From: Hyphomicrobiales bacterium
Lineage (GTDB): Bacteria > Pseudomonadota > Alphaproteobacteria > Rhizobiales > Rhizobiaceae
Assembly: GCA_900468065.1 (NCBI GenBank)
Contig: UBTA01000061.1
Location: forward strand, 17,232 to 81,231
Direction: 5' to 3'
DNA length: 64,000 nt
In this document: positions 56,682 through 64,000 of the stretch, one piece after another
How positions within the stretch are numbered: position 1 is the stretch's first letter
Layout of the letters: each line of letters opens with the position of its first letter
Made by a program: the position numbers and the translations under genes
Notes under the pieces: generated by a model
What the model was told of the DNA's origin: nothing
The model's input: the letters and a program-made list of their open reading frames with translations, nothing else
The model's database searches: none

Positions 56682-58658
56682 ATGACGTCATCTGAAAAAC
56701 TGGAACGCAAACTCTCCGTCAGTCAGCGCCTGGGAACGCTCGGCCTTGCAGCCTTTGTCGGCTTCGGTGCGATGCTGGCGGTCGGCTGGTATGAGAATTC
56801 GAAAGTTCGCGAGGCTCTCGACAATGCCGCGGTCGCGCAGAATGCCATCAAAAATGCCAGCGCCATGCGGCTGACAGGCATCGAGATCGTTCTGGCCGCC
56901 ATGGACACCATTGTCGACCGGGATGACCGCAAGGTTTCGCCGGAGCGGTTGAAGATCATCGCCGATTCGATTGCTACCCTGAATGCCAGTAAGGGCGACG
57001 CCGTTGCTCTGGCAGCCTTGGTGGGCAAGCCGGAGATCATGGCGACGTTTGATGCGGACCTTGCCGAACTGACACAGTCCGTCCAAATCGATCTGAAGCG
57101 AATGGTGGAAGAGGGTGCGGCGCCCGAGGCCTTCGATGCCATAGATGACACGATCGATGGTGCAGGCGAACGGATGACGCTCTCCTTGAGCAAGCTCTCC
57201 GATGAAGCCGGTCATTTGCTGGTTTCGCGTCTCAACGAAGCGACCGGCGTTTCTGCGCAGTCCGTTCTCTTGCAAATCGTACTTGGCCTGGCTGCCATGG
57301 CCTCGCTGCTGGGCCTGCTCTATTTTCATGGCAACGTTTTACGTCGCGGCATCTTTTCGGTGCGCGACAGCATGCAGCGCATTCTCAAGGGGGACGATCA
57401 GGCATCCGTTGATGGTGTGGCCCGAGGCGACGAACTCGGCGAGATGGCCCGTGCGGTCGAAATGTTCCGCATGGCTGCGATTGAAAAACAGAGCCTTGAA
57501 CTTTCGGCTGCTGCCAACCGCAATGAGCATGAGGCAGAGCGCGAAGCGCGCGATGCGGCAAGTGCTGAAGAGGCCCGGCAGGTTCAGCGCGCAGTTGTTG
57601 CTCTCGGGCAGGGGCTCAACCGCCTCTCCGACGGCAACCTGACGGCAACGATCGACCAGCCGTTCCGGCAAGACCTCGAATCGCTGCGTCAGGACTTCAA
57701 CCACACCGTCGAGAAGCTTCAGGGCGTCTTGTCCAACGTCCAGGAAAACAGCAGTTCGATCCAATCGAACAGCCGCCAGATGCGCGGTGCCGCCGACGAT
57801 CTTGCCAAGCGGACCGAACAGCAGGCCGCTTCGCTCGAGGAAACATCCGCGGCTCTCGATCAGATCACCGTCACCGTGCGGACCGCGACGCAGCGTGCCG
57901 AAGAAGCCAGCCGGATGGTGGGGGAAACCCGCAACAATGCCGAGGAATCCGGCCGTATCGTCGGCGAAGCCGTCGAAGCCATGGCCCGGATCGAAAACGC
58001 ATCGTCTGAAATCGGCAAGATCATCAATGTTATCGACGAGATCGCCTTTCAGACCAATCTGCTCGCGCTGAATGCCGGCGTCGAGGCTGCCCGCGCTGGC
58101 GAAGCCGGGAAGGGATTTGCCGTCGTCGCTCAGGAAGTCCGCGAACTGGCCCAGCGGGCTGCCGGCGCCGCCAAGGACATCAAGGTGCTCGTCGGCCGTT
58201 CCAGCAGCGAAGTCGGTACCGGCGTCAAGCTGGTCCAGGCGACCGGCGAGGCGCTCGGCCGGATCGGCACGGACGTGGTGCGGATCAACGAACACATGAC
58301 CTCGATCGTCAATGCTGCGCGCGAACAGTCGGTCGGCCTGCAGGAAATCAACACGGCGATCGGGCAACTGGACCAAATGACACAGCAGAACGCCGCCATG
58401 GTCGAACAGACCAATGCTGCCAGCCATACTTTGGCGCAGGACGCCGAAGGACTGACCGCACTGATCAGCCAGTTCCAACTTAGCGGCGCGTCTGCCCGTC
58501 CCATCCATCAGCCTATTCGCGTCGCCACGCCAGCGACCACGCGCCCCGCACCATCCCCCGCCAAAGCCCTGATGGGCAAGCTGGCGGGGGCCTTCAACAG
58601 CCCCGCGTCATCCGTGCCGAAGGCATCGGGTTCCGCCGAAAATTGGGAAGAGTTCTGA
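56682..58658 (+). CDS. Methyl-accepting chemotaxis protein with CheR-tether pentapeptide
   Basis: Transmembrane receptor of 658 residues: helix 1 (about 17-37), a periplasmic helical domain (about 38-200), helix 2 (about 208-228), HAMP (about 230-290) and the signalling domain with the conserved tip (EIAFQTNLLALNAGVEAA). The C-terminus is NWEEF, an xWxxF pentapeptide that tethers CheR and CheB and is found on only some receptors. The start at 56682 is chosen because it gives a normal N-terminus; the frame is open 50 codons upstream. The ligand is unknown. cheW starts two bases after it. Confidence 0.92.
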   Translation: MTSSEKLERKLSVSQRLGTLGLAAFVGFGAMLAVGWYENSKVREALDNAAVAQNAIKNASAMRLTGIEIVLAAMDTIVDRDDRKVSPERLKIIADSIATLNASKGDAVALAALVGKPEIMATFDADLAELTQSVQIDLKRMVEEGAAPEAFDAIDDTIDGAGERMTLSLSKLSDEAGHLLVSRLNEATGVSAQSVLLQIVLGLAAMASLLGLLYFHGNVLRRGIFSVRDSMQRILKGDDQASVDGVARGDELGEMARAVEMFRMAAIEKQSLELSAAANRNEHEAEREARDAASAEEARQVQRAVVALGQGLNRLSDGNLTATIDQPFRQDLESLRQDFNHTVEKLQGVLSNVQENSSSIQSNSRQMRGAADDLAKRTEQQAASLEETSAALDQITVTVRTATQRAEEASRMVGETRNNAEESGRIVGEAVEAMARIENASSEIGKIINVIDEIAFQTNLLALNAGVEAARAGEAGKGFAVVAQEVRELAQRAAGAAKDIKVLVGRSSSEVGTGVKLVQATGEALGRIGTDVVRINEHMTSIVNAAREQSVGLQEINTAIGQLDQMTQQNAAMVEQTNAASHTLAQDAEGLTALISQFQLSGASARPIHQPIRVATPATTRPAPSPAKALMGKLAGAFNSPASSVPKASGSAENWEEF

Positions 58659-58660
58659 TC

Positions 58661-59125
58661 ATGTCAAACGCAATCAAGCAGTCCGGTGCCTATCTGGAAA
58701 TCGTGTCGTTCCATCTGGGCGATCAGGAATTCTGCATCGACATCATGGCGATCCGCGAAATCCGCGGCTGGGCGCCGGTAACGCCGATGCCGCACACGCC
58801 GCCTTATGTGCTGGGCCTTATCAACCTGCGTGGCGCCGTTATCCCGGTCATCGACATGGCCTGCCGCCTCGGCATGAAGATGACGGAGCCGTCGGAGCGT
58901 TCGGCGATCATCGTCACCGACATTGCCGGCAAGCTGGTCGGCCTGCTGGTCGAGCAGGTGTCCGACATGATGACGATCAAGAGCGAAGCACTGCAGCCGG
59001 CGCCGGAAATCATTCCGGAAGCACAGCGCGCCTTCTGCCGCGGCATCGTTGCCCTGGAAAAGACCATGGTCTGCTTCCTCAACCTCGACACGGTCATCGC
59101 CGACGAACTGGCGCAGGCTGCTTAA
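58661..59125 (+). CDS. cheW: Chemotaxis scaffold protein CheW
   Basis: Protein of 154 residues with a CheW fold (EIVSFHLGDQEFCIDI, INLRGAVIPVIDMACRLG and VGLLVEQVSDM). It couples receptor arrays to the CheA kinase. It starts 2 bases after the MCP stop, so the receptor-scaffold pair is one transcription unit. No cheA, cheY or flagellar genes are in the window, so it serves a chemotaxis system elsewhere. A terminator follows. Confidence 0.94.
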   Translation: MSNAIKQSGAYLEIVSFHLGDQEFCIDIMAIREIRGWAPVTPMPHTPPYVLGLINLRGAVIPVIDMACRLGMKMTEPSERSAIIVTDIAGKLVGLLVEQVSDMMTIKSEALQPAPEIIPEAQRAFCRGIVALEKTMVCFLNLDTVIADELAQAA

Positions 59126-59143
59126 TTCAGTCGCTGTGAGCAG

Positions 59144-59180
59144 AAAAAGACGCCATCGGTGAACCGGTCGGCGTCTTTTG
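59144..59180 (+). terminator. Intrinsic terminator after cheW
   Basis: The inverted repeat AAAAGACGCC ... GGCGTCTTTT (59145 to about 59179) with a partially paired 16-base loop begins about 20 bases after the cheW stop and ends in a T-run. Confidence 0.88.
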
Positions 59181-59283
59181 GCGTTTGGGCAGTTGGATGC
59201 TTGCCAAATGCGTCGCCCGCATTGTGCGTTGCAGCAGTTGCGAATAGCATTCCTGTGCGATGCGTAACCCCAGGAGATTGCCC

Positions 59284-59946
59284 GTGAAATGCTTGCTGCT
59301 CGTCGATATCCAGAACGGCTTTTGCTCAGGGGGAAACCTTGCTGTCCCGGATGGCGAGGCGGTCGTGCCTGTTGCCAACCGGCTGATGGCAGAGGGCGGC
59401 TATGATCTGGTCGTTGCATCGCAGGACTGGCATCCGGCTGACCATGGCAGCTTTGCCTCGCAACATCCCGGCCGCCACCCTTTCGAAATGGCGACGCTTC
59501 ATGGCCAGCCACAGATGCTCTGGCCGGATCATTGTGTGCAGGGGACGCCTGACGCCGATTTCCATCCGGCACTGGATAGCGCTCGCATAGACCATGTTCA
59601 GCGCAAGGGGGAAAACCGTAACGTCGACAGTTATTCCGCTTTTCGCGACAATGATCACGCGGCGCTGACCGGGCTGTCCGTTTATCTGGCCGGCCGTGGC
59701 GTCGATCAACTCGATGTCTGCGGTCTTGCCACAGACTATTGCGTCAGGGATTCGGTCCTCGACGCAATTCTGCTGATCCCCGGTATTTCCGTTCGGCTCG
59801 TCATCGATGCGTGCCGAGGCATTGATCAGGACGGTGTTACAGCGGCTATCGCCGGGATGTCGGCTGCGGGCGCAACCATCGTCACGTCTGCCGGCGTAAT
59901 CGCTGAAGCCAAGGCCTCTACTTCGGAGCGCCTTTTTCCCAGGTAA
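59284..59946 (+). CDS. pncA: Nicotinamidase / pyrazinamidase
   Basis: Isochorismatase-fold enzyme of 220 residues that deamidates nicotinamide to nicotinic acid for NAD salvage. The triad parts are visible: Asp in LLVDIQNGF, Lys in VQRKGENRNVDSYSAF and Cys in DVCGLATDYCVRDS. Metal ligands are in SQDWHPADHGSFASQHPG. A GTG start at 59284 is chosen because CAGGAG lies 7 bases upstream. Its 3' end overlaps the convergent creA 3' end by 29 bases. Confidence 0.92.
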   Translation: MKCLLLVDIQNGFCSGGNLAVPDGEAVVPVANRLMAEGGYDLVVASQDWHPADHGSFASQHPGRHPFEMATLHGQPQMLWPDHCVQGTPDADFHPALDSARIDHVQRKGENRNVDSYSAFRDNDHAALTGLSVYLAGRGVDQLDVCGLATDYCVRDSVLDAILLIPGISVRLVIDACRGIDQDGVTAAIAGMSAAGATIVTSAGVIAEAKASTSERLFPR

Positions 59947-60415
59947 CCGGCTGCTCGAACAGTGGAATGGTCGAGATCGACATCTTGGCGGAGCCGTCGG
60001 TCAGTTCGCGGGAATGGGCAAGATAGATCAGCGTATTGTTCTTCTTGTCGTAGACGCGGGTGACCACAAGCTTCTTCCAGATCAGGGAAAGCCCCTCGCG
60101 AAACACTTCCTCGCCTTCCTGGCCAAGCTCGATATCGCCGATCGTCACCGGTCCGGTCTGGCGGCAGGAGATCGAGTTGTTCGACGGATCCTCGAACCAG
60201 TTGCCGTTCTTCAGCCGGTCAATGACGCTGCGGTCGAAATAGGTGACATGGCACGTGATACCCGCGACCTTCGGATCGCTGACGGCATCGATGGTAATAT
60301 CGTTGCCGAGCCAATCGACGCCGACTTCGCCGACCGTTTCGGCTTGCGTGGAAAACCCGGCAAGGCTTGTCGCAAGAAAAGCGCAGGCACTGATGAAGCG
60401 GATGGGAAACGGCAT
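59918..60415 (-). CDS. creA: CreA-family periplasmic protein
   Basis: Protein of 165 residues with a signal peptide of about 24 residues (FSTQAETVGEV). The CreA domain follows (VDWLGNDITIDAVSDPKVAGITCHVTYFD, then SNNSISCRQTGP and VTRVYDKKNNTLIYLAHS). The function is poorly understood; in E. coli it is linked to the creABCD operon, but none of creBCD is present here. The start at 60415 has GGAGAA upstream; the frame is open further without a site. It is convergent with pncA, with 29 bases of overlapping coding sequence. Confidence 0.88.
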   Translation of the reverse strand: MPFPIRFISACAFLATSLAGFSTQAETVGEVGVDWLGNDITIDAVSDPKVAGITCHVTYFDRSVIDRLKNGNWFEDPSNNSISCRQTGPVTIGDIELGQEGEEVFREGLSLIWKKLVVTRVYDKKNNTLIYLAHSRELTDGSAKMSISTIPLFEQPVTWEKGAPK

Positions 60416-60544
60416 TGTTGGTTCTCCGGATGCGATGCCACAGACATAGGATGGGCGGCGGGCAATGCAAGCGGCGGGCGCGTGACGGCGCGTCGATGTT
60501 GGTGCCGCAGGCCGAAGGCCGGTCAACGCCGTTCGATCGGCGTT

Positions 60545-61807
60545 TTAGCCGGTATTGGATAGCGGTCGGACCGGTTCCATGCTTCCATCTGCAGCAGCGC
60601 GCATCTGCGCTGCTGCCCCTGCCAGCGCCCGGGCACTTGCGGTTGAGGTGACATGCAGGCTTCCGGCGACGCTCAACCTGTCGCGTCCCAGAGCCTTGGC
60701 CTCGTAAAGCGCGATATCGGCCTGAACCATGACCTGCGCCAGGGATCCGCCCGGATCGGCCATGGCGATGCCGATGCTGACGGTCAGCGCAATATTTGAG
60801 CCTCGATCCGTGCCTGCCGGTGCCGTTCTGACGGCGGTGCACAGCGCGTCGGCAAGTTCGGCTGCCTCCAGCCGGCCAATGCCGCTTAGCGCGACGCCGA
60901 ATTCCTCGCCCCCCAGCCTCCCGAGAATGCCGCGCCCGGCGAGAGTTTCGCTGATGGTACGGGTAAAATGCCTGAGAGCCGCATCGCCACCGGCGTGGCC
61001 ATGGGCGTCGTTGATCTGCTTGAAGCGGTCGAGGTCGAGCAGCATGAATGCGGTCTGGCGGCCGGATGCCGCGGCGATTGCGAACATCCGCTCGAACTTC
61101 GCCATGAAAGCGCGGCGCGACAAGGCACCGGTCAGGTCGTCATGGGCGATCAAATGGCGAAGATTGGCGATCATCCGCCCATGCAGCATCAGGATAATAC
61201 CAAGGAAAAACAAAGGCATGCTGAGAACTTGTGCAGCCAGGAGCGCCGTTTCCGCAATATGCGGATCCAGGACATTTTCAAACATGCCGAAGCCGGTGGT
61301 GAGGCTTGCAAGCTGCAGGGCATGAAGGGTGGCGACGGCGAATGCAGCCATGCAGCAAAACAACATATAGGGCGCGATCGCCTGCTCTTTGGGCCAATGG
61401 CGGACGATCGTCATTCCGATGAAGAGGCAGACGAGGCCGGACAGCCCGGTGCCAATGACGGTCTGTGCCGAAACGTGGCCGGTAGCATGGCTGAGGAACA
61501 GCAAAACGGCGCCAAGGATGGCAAGCGCAACGGCGAGTGGCCAACCGCTGGGTGACTGCCTGCCAAGGAACACCCTGAAGCCGTTCAGGATCAGCAGACA
61601 GGCTATCACTGTCGATATCGAGCCCAACCCTGCGTGGGACCACGCGGGAGTAATATTTGCAGTCAGATCGAAGGTTGTTGCCAGCGTTTCAATGCCGCAG
61701 GCGGCGCCGAAACTGGCGGTACCCGGCACACTTGATTTGCGCAGGGACAGAAGCACTGGAAACATGACCGCGAGAGAGATGGCTGCGATGGCGGAAAGAA
61801 AGCTCAT
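60545..61807 (-). CDS. Membrane diguanylate cyclase (GGDEF)
   Basis: Protein of 420 residues: an N-terminal membrane sensor with about seven helices (residues 1-215, 7TM or MASE-like), then a GGDEF domain with the active GGEEF variant (299-303 in LGGEEFGVALSG), which makes cyclic-di-GMP. No EAL domain is present. An I-site RxxD is not clear in my reading. It is the third c-di-GMP enzyme in the window, on the minus strand and isolated. Confidence 0.91.
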   Translation of the reverse strand: MSFLSAIAAISLAVMFPVLLSLRKSSVPGTASFGAACGIETLATTFDLTANITPAWSHAGLGSISTVIACLLILNGFRVFLGRQSPSGWPLAVALAILGAVLLFLSHATGHVSAQTVIGTGLSGLVCLFIGMTIVRHWPKEQAIAPYMLFCCMAAFAVATLHALQLASLTTGFGMFENVLDPHIAETALLAAQVLSMPLFFLGIILMLHGRMIANLRHLIAHDDLTGALSRRAFMAKFERMFAIAAASGRQTAFMLLDLDRFKQINDAHGHAGGDAALRHFTRTISETLAGRGILGRLGGEEFGVALSGIGRLEAAELADALCTAVRTAPAGTDRGSNIALTVSIGIAMADPGGSLAQVMVQADIALYEAKALGRDRLSVAGSLHVTSTASARALAGAAAQMRAAADGSMEPVRPLSNTG

Positions 61808-62046
61808 AGATGCGAATTCCTGCCGAATGGGTGCTTAAAAAGGTTCAGGTCCGTTCATGCGGATAAGCCCGAATTCGTAGTGCCGCCGTTTTAATTTTTT
61901 CCGCCGAAATTCGCTGCAATTTTAGCCAATCCGCCCGCGTTCATGGGTTTTCACCACTATTTTTCCGCGATGCCGGTGCAATCGATATCTACCTATGATT
62001 TTGGGAGTTCCGATATGCACGTGCAGTATTTCCGCGACCCCGAGTT

Positions 62047-62670
62047 TCATTTTGCCGTCTGTTGTGGTGGCAGGGGCAAGGAGTGGCTTTTGCGCCCAAA
62101 CCGGAGATGGGTCGCCAGAGGGGTTGATTCCACGGACGTTGCCTGAAAATAGGTTACGCCGGGGAGTGTATCGAACAATCGTGTGCCCTGGCCGAGCAGG
62201 ACAGGGGCGATGTGAATGCGCAATTCGTCCAGCAGACCCGCCTCGACGAACTGCCGGGCGGTTGTCGCACCACCCATGACACAGACGGCCTTTCCGCGCG
62301 CTTCTGTCCGGGCTTTGGCCAGGACCGCCTCCAGACTTTCGCTGCTGAAATTGAAGGTCGTTTTACCCATCACGTGCTGTGTACGCAGCCGATGGGTCAT
62401 GACGAAACACGGCATGCCGAAGGCGCCGTCGTCACCCCATTCCGGCACACCGACGTCATAGGTTGTGCGACCCATGATGAAGGCTCCGGTTTCGGAAAAC
62501 ATCGCCTGCGCCACCTGCTGGTCGGCCGCGGTCGGTTGCTGCCCATTCCGTCCAAACAGCCAGGCATGCAACGCCTCGCCATTCCGGCCGAGCGGGTGTT
62601 CATGGGAGATATCCGGGCCTGCGGCAAAGCCGTCGAGCGACAGGCTGATGTCGAGAAAAACATGGTTCAT
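62047..62670 (-). CDS. Dihydrofolate-reductase-like RibD C-terminal family protein
   Basis: Protein of 207 residues of the RibD C-terminal/DHFR fold: VFLDISLSLDGFAAGPD at the start, FIMGRTTYD in the middle and VCVMGGATTARQFVEAGLLDELRIHIAPVLLGQGTRLF at the end. Such stand-alone proteins are NADPH-dependent reductases of unknown substrate, often grouped with pyrimidine reductases, and are not true DHFR or RibD. An AAGGAG site is well placed. It is transcribed alone. Confidence 0.9.
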   Translation of the reverse strand: MNHVFLDISLSLDGFAAGPDISHEHPLGRNGEALHAWLFGRNGQQPTAADQQVAQAMFSETGAFIMGRTTYDVGVPEWGDDGAFGMPCFVMTHRLRTQHVMGKTTFNFSSESLEAVLAKARTEARGKAVCVMGGATTARQFVEAGLLDELRIHIAPVLLGQGTRLFDTLPGVTYFQATSVESTPLATHLRFGRKSHSLPLPPQQTAK

Positions 62671-63046
62671 CTGAGCGTCTCCTTATTCTCGCCAAAAATA
62701 AAGGGTCTGAGACCGGACGCAAATGCAGTTTTTTGAGCTTCAGGTTCAATGCGAGGGGGATATTCCCGCGTTGTTACGGCTCGCAATACCGTGATTTCTG
62801 GGCGGGGAAGAATGCCTTCACCGCTTTTTTGCCTGCGGCTGTGCCGTTTCTCCGATGCCCACCTTGCTCCCTGATATTCTTGGAGCCCGTGTAAAGGAAT
62901 TGGTTACCATACTTTGTCATTCTTTTGATCGACCGGCAGGCCCCGGCAAGCGCGCAGTTCGGCGCATCGTGGGCTTTGGACCGGCCTCGGCGGCAATGTG
63001 TCTTGTTGCTCTCCGATTGAGTAATGCGTTTCGGGTAACGAGTATC
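62671..63046. other. Intergenic region before the DUF2778 gene
   Basis: About 376 bases with no gene I can support. A minus-strand frame crosses it and extends into the next gene, but it has no family likeness and no ribosome site. The region must hold the promoters of the divergent RibD-like and DUF2778 genes. Confidence 0.45.
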
Positions 63047-64000
63047 ATGGCGTTTGCGGTCGAAAAATTCAGTCACGTTACCCCTTCCGGCAAGGCAGGG
63101 GGGCGTTCCAGGCAATCGTCGCGGTTTCTCTCCGGCGCCGCCGTTATCGGCATCGGCATTGCAGCCTCGGTTTGGATGGTCGCGACATTTGCGGCGATGC
63201 AGAGCATGGGCCCTTCGCTGCCGTCCAGCAAAGGGCCTCGGCTGGAGGCGTCGCTCGGACTTAACCCGATCGTGCATGCTGCTCCCCAGCAGCGTATCGT
63301 GCGTCTTTCCAAGTTTTCGCGGCTCACCGTTCTGCCGCGCATGAACCTCGTCGCCCATGCCGCACCGCAAAAGAGCCTAGCCGCAATCGCCATGGTCAAG
63401 CCGGCCGTAGACTTCGTCGAAAAGACACAGGTTCTGGCACTGGCGAATGCCGCCGCAGCAAGAGGCGATGCCGTGATCACCGGCTCGACCCCGGTTTCGG
63501 CCAACGCGCTGGTCGAAACCGTCTCGCTGAGGGATCAGGGTCTTGGCAAGCCATTCAGTTTGGTTATGCCGGAGCCATCGTCGGCTCTCAACGGCATGCT
63601 TCCCGATCTGGGACCGCTGCCGCTCGCCAAGCCGCGAAGCCTGGCAGATGTGGCCGGAAAGCCTGACGAACGGGCTAAAAAGCCGGCAGGCAAGGAACTT
63701 GCCTACGCCAAGCCGGACTTCCCCATGGATGACGACAACGAGGTTCGCCCGACCTTCAGTGGCAAGAAGGGGGTTGCATACTACGATATCTCGGCTGGCG
63801 TGGTTTATATGCCAAACGGCGAGAAGCTGGAGGCGCATTCCGGTATCGGCAAGATGCGTGACAATCCGAACTATGTTCATGTCAAAATGAAAGGCCCGAC
63901 GCCGCCCGGCACCTATAAGGTGACGATGCGCGAATCGCTCTTCCATGGCGTTGCCGCCGTGCGGCTGACGCCGGTGGATGGCGTCGCGCCACATGGCCGC
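63047..64000 (+). CDS. DUF2778 / Tlde1-domain membrane protein (3' end cut)
   Basis: Start of a protein whose first 318 residues are visible. One membrane helix (about 30-52) follows a cytoplasmic start, then a long Ala/Pro/Lys-rich linker (about 60-235). The recognised domain begins near 240 (VAYYDISAGVVYMPNGEKLEAHSGIG) and continues to the window end (PPGTYKVTMRES, VAPHGR). This matches DUF2778, the Tlde1 L,D-transpeptidase-like fold known from a type VI effector; the catalytic Cys would lie beyond the edge. In rhizobia this is a chromosomal, probably wall-modifying protein, and no secretion genes are near. The ATG at 63047 has a weak site. Confidence 0.8.
   Translation, partial: MAFAVEKFSHVTPSGKAGGRSRQSSRFLSGAAVIGIGIAASVWMVATFAAMQSMGPSLPSSKGPRLEASLGLNPIVHAAPQQRIVRLSKFSRLTVLPRMNLVAHAAPQKSLAAIAMVKPAVDFVEKTQVLALANAAAARGDAVITGSTPVSANALVETVSLRDQGLGKPFSLVMPEPSSALNGMLPDLGPLPLAKPRSLADVAGKPDERAKKPAGKELAYAKPDFPMDDDNEVRPTFSGKKGVAYYDISAGVVYMPNGEKLEAHSGIGKMRDNPNYVHVKMKGPTPPGTYKVTMRESLFHGVAAVRLTPVDGVAPHGR

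Noticed and set aside
62774..63046. Minus-strand reading frame before the DUF2778 gene
   Set aside because: Its predicted end (Arg/Lys-rich) has no family match and it runs antisense to a supported gene.

Overview
The window looks like a chromosomal segment of an alphaproteobacterium of the order Hyphomicrobiales, most likely family Rhizobiaceae (Rhizobium/Agrobacterium/Sinorhizobium type). Reasons: rnpB next to a long mra/fts/mur (dcw) cluster, betaine-lipid genes btaA-btaB, a PPi-dependent phosphofructokinase, an FtsZ with a very long Gln/Pro linker, a DUF47-pit pair preceded by a Pho box, a palindromic GC-rich intergenic repeat of rhizobial type, and a DUF2778/Tlde1 protein at the right edge. 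Genus and species cannot be fixed from sequence reading alone.

Layout. 1-9.9 kb: a truncated GH25 lysozyme lipoprotein, btaBA, a GGDEF-EAL protein, a SMTK serine hydrolase, a lytic transglycosylase lipoprotein, a LysE exporter, pfp and an EamA transporter. 10.2-13.8 kb: a TerB-DnaJ protein overlapping an N-acetylmuramoyl-L-alanine amidase, a second lytic transglycosylase and a FAD-dependent oxidoreductase. 13.8-42.8 kb: rnpB and the peptidoglycan/division supercluster mraZ-rsmH-ftsL-ftsI-murE-murF-mraY-murD-ftsW-murG-murC-murB, then a terminator and two unrelated genes (MFS on the minus strand, aqpZ), then ddl-ftsQ-ftsA-ftsZ, lpxC, bamD, recN and ligA. 42.8-52.9 kb: DUF47-pit, a GAF-PAS-GGDEF-EAL protein, a shortened fumarylacetoacetase-like protein, panC-panB, azlC-azlD and an aminopeptidase P. 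53-64 kb: a probable structured sRNA, prmA, a flavin monooxygenase, a Sco protein with a tiny membrane protein, an MCP-cheW pair, pncA, creA, a diguanylate cyclase, a DHFR/RibD-like reductase and the start of a DUF2778 protein.

How it works together. The core makes and remodels the wall: UDP-MurNAc-pentapeptide synthesis (murB, C, D, E, F, ddl), lipid I/II (mraY, murG), polymerisation and crosslinking at the septum (ftsW, ftsI), Z-ring assembly (ftsZ, ftsA, ftsQ, ftsL), and the outer membrane (lpxC, bamD). Wall-cleaving enzymes (two SLT proteins, amidase, GH25) flank it. Regulatory sequence is visible: a four-copy 10-bp-period TCCCA array fits an MraZ operator, and CtrA-like TTAA motifs and GANTC methylation sites lie upstream of mraZ and of ddl-ftsQAZ, which suggests cell-cycle control.

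Most interesting non-textbook items: the anti-Shine-Dalgarno structured RNA at 53.23-53.40 kb, the FAH-like probable pseudoenzyme upstream of panCB, the MraZ array, the GANTC cluster, the two-gene insertion that splits the dcw cluster, and the TerB-DnaJ/amidase overlap. Coding density is high and I saw no insertion sequence, phage, CRISPR or tRNA.
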